DNA of 64,000 nucleotides, taken from CAWBAT01 sp963810905 (GTDB lineage: Bacteria > Acidobacteriota > Terriglobia > Versatilivoradales > Versatilivoraceae). Under the pieces are notes generated by a model. The model was not told the origin of the DNA. It searched no databases and was given only the letters and a program-made list of their open reading frames with translations. The position numbers and the translations under genes are program-made. Of this stretch, positions 21,385 to 28,607 are shown one piece after another. Each line of letters opens with the position of its first letter. Position 1 is the stretch's first letter. The stretch covers positions 310,001 through 374,000 of the forward strand of contig CAWEPG010000013.1 in NCBI GenBank assembly GCA_963810905.1, given 5' to 3'.

Positions 21385-22685
21385 TTACTGGCTCTTCCCT
21401 GCCGGGTTCTCCTGGAAAGGCTTCGGATTCACCTGCACACCTTCTCTCACCTTTTGCATCCCTTCAGCCACCACACGCTCGCCTGGCTTAAGGCCTTCCT
21501 CGATGACCCACATTGTTCCAGATCTCGAGCCTACTTTGACAGGCCGGAGGCTGACTTTGTTGTCACTGCCCACCACGGCCACCAGATAACGGCCTTGTAA
21601 TTCACTGACTGCCCGTTGGGGTACCAGTAACGCATCCTTCTGAATCCTGACAACGACACTGATCTTGCCAAAACCACCCGGGCGAAGAACGTTACCAGGA
21701 TTGGGGAATACTGTTTGAAGAAGGATGGCGCCCGTTCTTACATCAACCTCACGGTTGATGGCAAAAAAGCGGCCTTTTTGCGGGAACATGGAACCATTGG
21801 CAAGCTGCAGTCGAAACTCCAGTCTGCGTAGGGTTTCTTCTTCACTGAGTGTGGGCAACTTCTTCCGCATACTTCATGGAGTTGAGGTATTCTTGTTCAC
21901 TCGGCGTGCAGTTTACCCGGATTGGATCCACCGTGGAGACCGACGTCAGGGCGCCACTTTGCGGACCGACAAGGTCACCCACCTGGGCCGTAGAGATCGC
22001 GGTCACCCCGTCGATCGGAGAAACGATATTGGTGAAGCTGAGATTCAACTGAGCGGTATCGACTGCAGCGTTGGCTGCAACGATCGTGGCTTTGGCGGCT
22101 TCGATGGCCGCTTTGTTCGCCTCGACCTGGGCTTTGGCGGCGAGGTCAGCTTGGATGGCATCATCCAGTTCCTGTTGACTGATCGCGCTCTCCTTGGCGA
22201 GCGGTGTATAACGGGCAACATCTAATTGAGTCTTGCCCAAGTTTTGCCTCTGCCACTTGAAGATTGCCATTGGCCACTTGAAGATTTCCCTTGGCTTGTT
22301 CGACATTTCCCTTGGCCTGCTCAACGGCCGCCTGAAACGGTCTGGGATCAATCTGAAAAAGTGGCGCGCCTTTTCGTACAAAAGCGCCGTTGGTATAGAC
22401 CTGCTTGAGCAGATAGCCAGAGACCTGGGCCCGAATCTGGGCATTGACGAAACCATCCAAGGTAGCCACCCATTCCTTTGTGATCGGGACATCCTTCTGC
22501 ACGACTTCGACGACTTCGACATCTGGAGGAGGAGGGGCTACGACCTCTTTCTTCTCGCACCCTGTTGAGAGCAGCGTGGCGACGGCCAGTAAGCCGGATA
22601 CAAGATACGTCCGTTTCGTCGCCAAATAGGACAGAGCAGAGGGCGAGTTCGTTTTTGATCCGAAAAGCTGGTGTGATCGAAACAT
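21385..22685 (-). CDS. RND periplasmic adaptor (membrane fusion lipoprotein), two frameshifts
   Basis: Periplasmic adaptor linking the pump to the outer-membrane channel. The start at MFRSHQLFG has AGAGAGGTTGAG upstream. A lipoprotein signal ends LLSTGC, followed by a Pro-rich linker (VAPPPPDVEVVEV) and the barrel/lipoyl halves AQVSGYLLKQVYTNGAFVRK and FTNIVSPIDGVTAI. The coiled-coil hairpin between them contains a short repeat (VEQAKGN, VEQAKGN, LQVANGN, LQVAEAK). The distal part has VFPNPGNVLRPGGFGKISVV and a Lys-rich C terminus. Slips are near 22220 and 21860; correcting both gives about 432 residues. First gene of the efflux operon. Confidence 0.88.
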
Positions 22686-22904
22686 AGGCGACTCAACCTC
22701 TCTTTCTTTCACGTCGATAAATCTCCGGCTTAGTTGCCTCAATCGTGTCGCATGAAACTCTAGAATCGGCTTCATCAAAAATGTGAATTGTTCTCGCTGG
22801 GTGAAACTCCGACTGGCACATAAAAATCCAGAGCCGAATGGCACATATTCCGGCCGTCCCGAAATTTGATGCAGTGGTCCGGGAAATGGTAAACTGCAGC
22901 CGAA

Positions 22905-22933
22905 AGCATAAAGATTAAGTCTGGCGTTGGCAA
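22905..22933 (-). promoter_or_regulatory. Candidate sigma-70 promoter of the efflux operon
   Basis: On the - strand TTGCCA is followed after exactly 17 bases by TATGCT, matching the -35 and -10 consensus at 5 of 6 and 4 of 6 positions. It lies about 220 bp before the adaptor start in an otherwise gene-free 369-bp gap (22686-23054). No clear operator was seen. Confidence 0.4.
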
Positions 22934-23054
22934 GCTAAAATATTGCATCCTTTTCATCCCTGCATCTAAAAAATATCTGAGTGTGATCGGAGTGTAACCG
23001 CCGGCCGCAAGTAGAGCTGAACAGGAAATCGGTAAGGCGACTTCAGGCGATGAA

Positions 23055-23966
23055 TCACTCTTGAAGCAGCGTCTCGCGGACCGTCTTGAGTTCCGCCAAC
23101 TTCTCTTTGCTGACCTCCGGGAATTTCAGGTTAAGCGAGGCCATGGTCTCAATGATCGCCGCTGCCACCACCACGCGAGTAAACCACTTATTATTGGCCG
23201 GAACGACATACCAGGGAGCCTGCTCAGTGGCCGTCTCGCGAATCATTTCTTCGTAGGCCTCCATGTATTGGTCCCAGAAGGCACGCTCCTTCGTGTCGCT
23301 GGACGAGAACTTCCAGTGTTTGTCAGGATTGTCTAGCCGTTCGAGGAACCGTTTCTTCTGCTCTTTCTTGGAAACATGCAGGAAAAACTTGCAGATCGCC
23401 ACGCCGTTGTGCGCGAGATAACGTTCGAAGTTCCCGATCTCTTTGAAGCGCTCCTTCCAAATGTCCTTGCCAATAAGTTCAGGCGGAAGGCTCTGTTTTT
23501 GGAGGAACTCTGGATGAACGCGCACGACCAGCACCTCTTCATAATAAGAGCGATTGAAGATACCGATGCGTCCACGCTCAGGCATGCACTTCAGGCAGCG
23601 CCAGAGATAGTCATGATCAAGGTCTTCGCTGGAAGGAGCCTTGAAAGAATAGACCTGGCAGCCTTGCGGATTGACTCCGGACATCACGTGCCGGATAGCG
23701 CCATCCTTGCCGGCTGCATCCATGGCTTGGAAGATGAGCAGCACAGCCCAGCTGTCCTGGGCGTAGAGACGTTCCTGCAATTCTGAGAGTGCCTCCACCC
23801 CCATCGCAAGGGCTTCTTTGGCGCGCGGTTTATCTTCGGCTGTAAAATCACGGGTGTCACCAGGGTCGACATCTTTGAGACGGAACCCTTTGCCATCGCT
23901 AACCCGATAAGGTTTAGAGAATTTGCGGGACCTTTCGATGATGTCTTCTATTTTCATGGCTGTCAT
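23055..23966 (-). CDS. ppk2: Polyphosphate kinase 2 family protein
   Basis: PPK2 enzymes transfer phosphate between polyphosphate and nucleotides, usually running toward nucleotide phosphorylation. The intact 303-residue frame starts behind GGAAGAGGTA. Walker A is AMDAAGKDGA (residues 81-90), followed by SGVNPQGCQVYSFKAPS, and Walker B is in RIGIFNRSYYEEVLVVRVHP (about 133-152). The lid region FFLHVSKKEQKKRFLERLDN and the terminal KFSSSDTKERAFWDQYMEAY are family-typical. The single domain with the DLDHDYLWR insert resembles AMP- or ADP-phosphorylating PPK2 classes; exact class not assigned. With the polyphosphate glucokinase at 35.6 kb it suggests polyphosphate use as an energy store. Confidence 0.93.
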   Translation of the reverse strand: MTAMKIEDIIERSRKFSKPYRVSDGKGFRLKDVDPGDTRDFTAEDKPRAKEALAMGVEALSELQERLYAQDSWAVLLIFQAMDAAGKDGAIRHVMSGVNPQGCQVYSFKAPSSEDLDHDYLWRCLKCMPERGRIGIFNRSYYEEVLVVRVHPEFLQKQSLPPELIGKDIWKERFKEIGNFERYLAHNGVAICKFFLHVSKKEQKKRFLERLDNPDKHWKFSSSDTKERAFWDQYMEAYEEMIRETATEQAPWYVVPANNKWFTRVVVAAAIIETMASLNLKFPEVSKEKLAELKTVRETLLQE

Positions 23967-24143
23967 TACCTCTTCCTAAGTTTATATTATCGAGGGTGCT
24001 CGGCTCTTTCCCGGCTTCATCCTAATTGTGCTTTCTTTGCCCTTCCGTGTCTCGATTGATTTCTACTTCTAAGATGGTGCTTGAGAATCTGGTTGAATAC
24101 AAATAAGAGGATAGCAAGAGGTGGGAATGCCAGCCAAGGCCAA

Positions 24144-24569
24144 TTAGGAGAGTAGAGGCGCGCGGGACGGCGCTACATCGATCGCCCCTGCAACCTGTAA
24201 CGATTCCGTTCCTCTTTGAACATTCACTTTGATCTCCCAATGTCCTGCCCGAGGAAAATGAACAGCCGCAGCGTAAAGCAATTTATTTTGGGCCTGTTCT
24301 CGAGTCGCCCTAGTGGCGATCCCCGGTCCATCCTCCTGGTTCACAGTAACGAGCACCTCTCAGTCCAGCAACGGATGCGGACCATCCAGGTTTTGGATCA
24401 TCACGCTCACGTCTTCCGTACCCACTCGAACAAGGTTTGATGAAGTGAAAACGGTAACGATGTACGAGCCCGCCTTTCGCTGAAATTGGACGGTTCCGCC
24501 GTCTGCATGGGCAGGGGTTGCCCGAATCAGGATGACAAGAATCATCAGCCGGACGCATGCAGCCATCAT
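24144..24569 (-). pseudogene. Secreted YtkA/FixH-like domain protein with an in-frame TGA
   Basis: A small exported protein of about 140 residues. The signal peptide reads MMAACVRLMILVILIRATPAHA, given here only as its ends MMAACVRL and TPAHA, followed by GTVQFQRKAGSYIVTVFTSS. After PHPLLD a TGA at about 24361 interrupts, and the same frame continues VLVTVNQEDGPGIATRATRE, AAVHFPRAGHWEIKVNVQRG. The beta-sandwich pattern (GSYIVTVF, HWEIKVNV) resembles YtkA-like domains found near copper and cytochrome oxidase genes. One base change would restore the frame, so this is either a point-mutated pseudogene or an error. No strong ribosome site is seen. Role unknown; assignment tentative. Confidence 0.5.
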
Positions 24570-24749
24570 CGTAGTGACATCTGCTACTCTCAATGGGGAA
24601 CCCCTGGCCTTGTTCTGGAGCGTGACCAACATGGGTAACAACGGATCGGGTCCTTCGAGGCGTAGGCATCTGTTCTATTCGCGGAAAAATCACGACTTGC
24701 TGCGCAAACCTGGAGTCTCTATATTTCTGCCCTGGAAGGGCACGGGATG

Positions 24750-24787
24750 GTAGCCTGGGGCAAAGCGCAGTGAAGCGACGCCCCAGG
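24750..24787 (+). repeat. GTAG-type REP hairpin downstream of the Y1 transposase gene
   Basis: GTAG is followed immediately by CCTGGGGC, an 18-base loop rich in AAGCG, and GCCCCAGG. The 5' GTAG foot and perfect 8-bp stem match the REP architecture recognised by REP-associated tyrosine transposases. A mirror-oriented pair lies on the other side of the transposase gene. Confidence 0.7.
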
Positions 24788-24810
24788 CCTGCTTTCTTTC
24801 TCCAATCCAA

Positions 24811-25310
24811 TCGCCCCGGCAGGGGCTCCGGATATTACCATAAATAACGCGCATCATACTCAATCCCGCTTCTATCCAGGAACTCCACGTATTCCTCCTG
24901 AAAGGTTTTCTTGCGGTGATGCGTATCCTGTTCTCTTACATACTTCCGAACTGTCTCTAGCTGGGACGGACTAACGGAGAATCCACCATACCCGGTTTGC
25001 CACGCAAACTTACTGGAGCCAATCTCTTCATGAACCCATTTAGACGAAGAGCCTTTGACATCCTCTAAAACATCGGCCAAGCAATGTGTGGGCCGGAGAC
25101 CGACCAGAAGGTGAACATGGTCAGCCATGCCATTGATCTCAACTGGCACCCCTCGAGCACGACGGACCAACCCGCCCAGGTATGCGTGCAAGCGGTGTTG
25201 CCAATCTTTGGCTATCAATGGATAGCGATTCTTGGTGCTAAAAATCAAATGGAAATGCAAACTGGTATGTGTCGAAGGCATGGGTCGCTCCTTCGCCCCT
25301 GCCGGGGCGA
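24811..25310. mobile_element. Y1 transposase cassette bounded by 16-bp inverted repeats
   Basis: TCGCCCCGGCAGGGGC at 24811-24826 is the exact complement of GCCCCTGCCGGGGCGA at 25295-25310. The two copies closely bracket the transposase gene (8 bp from its stop, 13 bp from its start). Each copy is itself partly palindromic. Outside them lie GTAG-type REPs pointing outward in opposite orientation. This arrangement suggests a transposase unit embedded in its own REP substrates rather than a classical IS200 element. Confidence 0.6.
24835..25281 (-). CDS. IS200/REP-associated-type Y1 (HUH) transposase
   Basis: Single-strand DNA transposase of the Y1 HUH family. The 148-residue protein from ATG at 25281 reads MPSTHTSLHFHLIFSTKNRY, has the HUH metal motif in MADHVHLLVGL, and the catalytic tyrosine in VRKYVREQDTHHRK. 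TGYGGFSVS before the tyrosine helix is typical. An upstream start would add 14 residues, but they overlap the inverted repeat, so the later ATG is preferred. No TnpB partner is present. Flanking REPs with GTAG feet on both sides argue for a REP-associated role. Intact frame, probably active or recently so. Confidence 0.9.
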   Translation of the reverse strand: MPSTHTSLHFHLIFSTKNRYPLIAKDWQHRLHAYLGGLVRRARGVPVEINGMADHVHLLVGLRPTHCLADVLEDVKGSSSKWVHEEIGSSKFAWQTGYGGFSVSPSQLETVRKYVREQDTHHRKKTFQEEYVEFLDRSGIEYDARYLW

Positions 25311-25338
25311 CACGTAAAATCACGTTACAAATAACCGA

Positions 25339-25470
25339 CCTGGGGCGTCGCTTCGCTTTGCCCCAGGCTACCCTCCTCTACCCCTCCGGGGTAGGACACA
25401 AAAATAACGAACAAATAGGGGCGTCGCTTCGCTTTCCCCCAGGCTACCCTCCTCTACCCCTCCGGGGTAG
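25339..25470 (-). repeat. Tandem REP/hairpin array upstream of the Y1 transposase gene
   Basis: Two copies of a unit of about 54 bp lie at 25339-25394 and about 25416-25470, separated by an AT-rich spacer. Each copy holds a GGGGCGTCGCTTCGCTTT(G)CCCC stem-loop, then CTAC (GTAG on the - strand), then the perfect hairpin CTACCCCTCCGGGGTAG. The second copy has lost part of the first stem. The array looks like a small BIME and mirrors the single REP on the far side of the transposase gene. Confidence 0.7.
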
Positions 25471-25479
25471 ACATTCGAA

Positions 25480-25617
25480 TTAATGAATCATCATTCCACG
25501 CATCTCCACCGGATTGAAACTGATCCACACTCCAACCAAGTACAGAAAAATCGCTAAGGTCGCCTATGGGACCAATAGGCCCAGGATGGATTTGAGGCAA
25601 GAGTAGAACCGTGACAC
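25480..25617 (-). pseudogene. Possible small single-helix membrane ORF with an in-frame TAG
   Basis: From GTG at 25617 (AGGTGG upstream) the frame reads VSRFYSCLKSILGLLVP, a TAG, then ATLAIFLYLVGVWISFNPVE and MRGMMIH before TAA. The second half is a clear transmembrane helix. It lies downstream of the oxidase assembly gene in the same orientation and could be a small oxidase-linked peptide, but it is short, interrupted and unmatched to a family I can name. Confidence 0.2.
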
Positions 25618-25678
25618 GGTTTCGCCACCTAATCTGGCACTATACTCAACACGGCAATCGTCGATTCAGCGGCCATCT

Positions 25679-26575
25679 TTAGACGACCTCCACGTCAGCA
25701 GCAAGTGGCCCGCCTGGTGATTCTGTGCAAGGCGGCTTGGGTTGCTCGGCTGGGTGCATCCTGGGAGGCGAGAGGACCTGCATGATGACGACGACTGCTG
25801 GGATCAAATAAATAAAAGTTGCGCAAGCCCACATCAGGGCGCCTGCGCACTGCTGGTCCTGAAGAGGTGAAATGTTGAAGCGCCGAGGCGCAGTAAGGTA
25901 GGAGGAGTAGACCACTCGATCACAAAACGCAAGAAAAGCAGAAAGTACATCGCACGGTAACGTGGCCAAGAATAGGTACAATGGGATACACCAACGTGGC
26001 CACCTGGCGACACTTGGCCAAGGCTGGACTACTGGCCACCAGAATAGAAGGCCGGTCACGAAAAAGGATGCGTACTCGACTTCATGCCACGAATGCGATC
26101 GTAGCGCCAGAGCAAACACTGCTGGAACATGCCATCCGACCAAGGTGACCATGGCGGTTAGCCAGCAAAGCACCGGGTGGGTCAGAATGCGTCCAAGCCC
26201 CTGTACCGACGGCCAGCGCAGAAACAGGCCTCGGGCCCAGCGAACGAAGCGCTGCGGGAAGACGTTCAGGAACACAAGGACCGGCGCTCCGAGCAGAATC
26301 AAAGGAGGAGCTACGGCCATCAGCAGAACATGCTCGATCATATGGATCGAGAGTAGATAATGATCAAAGGCCGCGAGAGGAGAGCCGAGGGCGATCCATA
26401 ATGAAAACAGTCCACTCATAAAGGCGCCAAGCTGCCAGACGGAAATCTTGTTTGGAAAAGCCTTCCGAAGGCGAAACCAGCCTCGCAAGTAAACGCATGC
26501 CGCGAGAACCAGGCCAAGTGTCAGCGGGACTGGGGTCGACCACGATTCGAACTGGGCATGGACTGGAGAGTGCAT
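25679..26575 (-). CDS. ctaG: Cytochrome c oxidase assembly factor CtaG (Caa3_CtaG family)
   Basis: Membrane protein needed for assembly of caa3-type oxidase, probably in copper delivery. The chosen ATG gives 298 residues and sits 7 bp after the previous stop. About seven helices are visible, with family landmarks SPLAAFDHYLLSIHMIEHVL, APPLILLGAPV, HPVLCWLTAMVTLVGWHVPA and WWPVVQPWPSVARWPRW, and late DQQCAGALMWACATFIYLIP. The conserved His-Met-His motif (HMIEH) is present. It is the last large gene of the respiratory cluster, which begins with oxidase subunit II. Intact frame. Confidence 0.9.
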   Translation of the reverse strand: MHSPVHAQFESWSTPVPLTLGLVLAACVYLRGWFRLRKAFPNKISVWQLGAFMSGLFSLWIALGSPLAAFDHYLLSIHMIEHVLLMAVAPPLILLGAPVLVFLNVFPQRFVRWARGLFLRWPSVQGLGRILTHPVLCWLTAMVTLVGWHVPAVFALALRSHSWHEVEYASFFVTGLLFWWPVVQPWPSVARWPRWCIPLYLFLATLPCDVLSAFLAFCDRVVYSSYLTAPRRFNISPLQDQQCAGALMWACATFIYLIPAVVVIMQVLSPPRMHPAEQPKPPCTESPGGPLAADVEVV

Positions 26576-26582
26576 TGGTGAC

Positions 26583-28607
26583 CTAGGGGCGGGTTGAGGA
26601 GGAGCTCTCCCCCCTTGTATCGAGTGCGACTGGACTGGACGCATCACGCGCCGGCACCTGCCCGGCGGGATGCAGAGTGCATAGAAACGCGACCAGGGCT
26701 GTAACTTCCGCTGGGCTCAGATTCTTACCATAAGCGGGCATGTTGCCCCTGCCTTGCAGTACCTGACGAATAAGTTGGTCTTGAGTGAGGCGCGTGGCTA
26801 CAGTGTCAAGCGCCGGACCTCTCTGCCCTCCTTCACCACCCAGGGCATGGCAGTTGCGGCATTGTTTGTCCTGAAGCACCAGCGCGCCCCGCCGCTCGAG
26901 CGGTGACCTATCCTTAAGATAGAGGACCGGCACGATTGACCCGCTCCAAGCATTCATCTGAGGAGACCACGGTGTATAGGTCGCGAGCTTGGTAAACGTT
27001 CCCAGAACCACCGCCAGAAGCAGAACGGTGAGAACGGCGATCGGCCGGCGGCGCCAGCTCTTCTCCCCCTCACCGGAGAGGAAAGGGAGCAACAAGAGCA
27101 CCGCGATACCGACTAGCGGGCAAATCAGCAGGAACGGAGTCTCAAGCTGCGGCGGAAGCAAAGAGAGCAGGGCGTACAACCACAAGAAGAAGAAATCCGG
27201 GCGAGGAACCGTTTCGATAATGGTGGGGTCCGGTTGTCCGGTCGGCCCGAAGGGTCCAAAAATGACGGCGCAGAGGGCCACCGCCAGCAGGATGCAACCG
27301 GCAAAGATGAGGTCCTTCCAGATCGCGTCCGGCACGAAGGGCACGCCGTCCTTGTGAGTTAGTTCCTCGTACTCTTTCAAGTAAGTCTCGCGCCGTACCA
27401 GTCGTCCTGGCATGGGCCATTCATTGATCCCAAGCTTAAGTACCATGAGCAGATGCAGACTGACCAGCCCGATCAGGATTCCCGGGATCACAAACACATG
27501 CAGGGCGAAGAAGCGGGAGAGCGTATCGCCGGCGATGATCGGACCGCCCAGCATGAGGTTGACGAGCCAGCCTCCAATGAAAGGAACACGGCCCATGATC
27601 GAGGCGCCGATACCGAGACCCCAGTAGGCGTCCTGGTCGAAACGCAGGACCTGACCAGTGAATGCCATGCCGAGCGTCATCAGCAGCAGGAAAACGCCCA
27701 CGATCCAGGTGAATTCACGCGGATATTTGTAGGCTCCAAACAGGAACACCTGAACCATGTGGATGAGGACCAGTGCAACCATGAAGTTCGAGCCCCATCC
27801 GTGCATGGCGCGTAAGAACCAACCCAGTGTGAGGTCATGGTTGAGTGTCTGGAGGCTATTCCAAGCCTCGGCGGCCGAGGGCACATAAACGATGGCCAGC
27901 AGAATGCCTGTGATTACCTGTAGGATGAATACCGTCAGGGCGGCGCTGCCGAAAACGTACCACCAACTGGCGCTCGACCGAGGCACACGATGGAGCGCCA
28001 TCTCACGAATGGCGCCGCTGAGTTGCAGGCGCCGATCCATCCATTCGCCGAGGGATTCTATCCAGCGCATGGCTTCCTCCCTCCCGCTGGCCGTTCCGGA
28101 GTCCGCGGCGAGAGTGGGCAATTCGCCCGCCCGAATGACAAGCTGATCGCCGTCGATCCTATGGGGATACTCAAACAAGCCTCGCTCAGGTGGTCCGGAG
28201 GCGCGAGAACCGTCAGCATAATAGACGCCTCCGTGGCACGGACACATGAACAGTCCGGATTGAGAGAACCAGCGGACTGGACAGCCGAGATGGGCGCAAT
28301 TGATGGCGAATACCTGAAAGGTCTGGCCGGCCACGTGCCGAACCCAGCATGGAATGTCGGCGGTCTGGCCGTCCCAGGGGCGCACAAAGGGATTGCGGAA
28401 CGTGGCCAAACGGGTTTGGCCTTCCGGAAACTGGGTCAACGACCCCAGGGAGACCCAGGCGTTGTAACCTTGGCCTGTCTTTCCCCGCAGAGGGGAAAGA
28501 ATGTAGCCAACTATGGGCACGGTCAGTAGAGCAGCGATGCCGCCATTGATCAGAATGCCCAGCCTCATTAGGAGGCTGCGCCGGGAAACTTCGTTTTGCT
28601 TGTTCAC
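26583..28607 (-). CDS. Rieske iron-sulfur protein fused to cytochrome b and a C-terminal cytochrome c
   Basis: Quinol:cytochrome c oxidoreductase core in one 674-residue frame. Residues 1-165 are a Rieske protein: Tat-type start EVSRRSLLMRLG, one helix, and cluster motifs CAHLGC and CPCHGG. Residues 180-560 are cytochrome b: haem ligands in HGWGSNFMVALVLIH (13 between the His) and HVFVIPGILIGLVSLH (14 between), the b6-type spacing. The Qo loop has PDFF where PEWY is usual. Residues about 575-650 hold one c haem (CRNCHALGG, Met in GNMPAYG). The frame opens with GTG overlapping the upstream TGA (GTGA). GGGAGGGAGGAAGCC directly precedes Met180 (28070), an ideal start for a separate cytochrome b gene, so the Rieske junction may be a lost stop rather than a real fusion. 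Confidence 0.88.
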   Translation of the reverse strand: MNKQNEVSRRSLLMRLGILINGGIAALLTVPIVGYILSPLRGKTGQGYNAWVSLGSLTQFPEGQTRLATFRNPFVRPWDGQTADIPCWVRHVAGQTFQVFAINCAHLGCPVRWFSQSGLFMCPCHGGVYYADGSRASGPPERGLFEYPHRIDGDQLVIRAGELPTLAADSGTASGREEAMRWIESLGEWMDRRLQLSGAIREMALHRVPRSSASWWYVFGSAALTVFILQVITGILLAIVYVPSAAEAWNSLQTLNHDLTLGWFLRAMHGWGSNFMVALVLIHMVQVFLFGAYKYPREFTWIVGVFLLLMTLGMAFTGQVLRFDQDAYWGLGIGASIMGRVPFIGGWLVNLMLGGPIIAGDTLSRFFALHVFVIPGILIGLVSLHLLMVLKLGINEWPMPGRLVRRETYLKEYEELTHKDGVPFVPDAIWKDLIFAGCILLAVALCAVIFGPFGPTGQPDPTIIETVPRPDFFFLWLYALLSLLPPQLETPFLLICPLVGIAVLLLLPFLSGEGEKSWRRRPIAVLTVLLLAVVLGTFTKLATYTPWSPQMNAWSGSIVPVLYLKDRSPLERRGALVLQDKQCRNCHALGGEGGQRGPALDTVATRLTQDQLIRQVLQGRGNMPAYGKNLSPAEVTALVAFLCTLHPAGQVPARDASSPVALDTRGESSSSTRP

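Noticed and set aside
24811..25310. Complete IS200/IS605 insertion sequence
   Set aside because: No TnpB gene and no subterminal hairpin/cleavage-site layout of IS200; the flanks are GTAG-type REPs and exact inverted repeats, so a REP-associated transposase is more likely.
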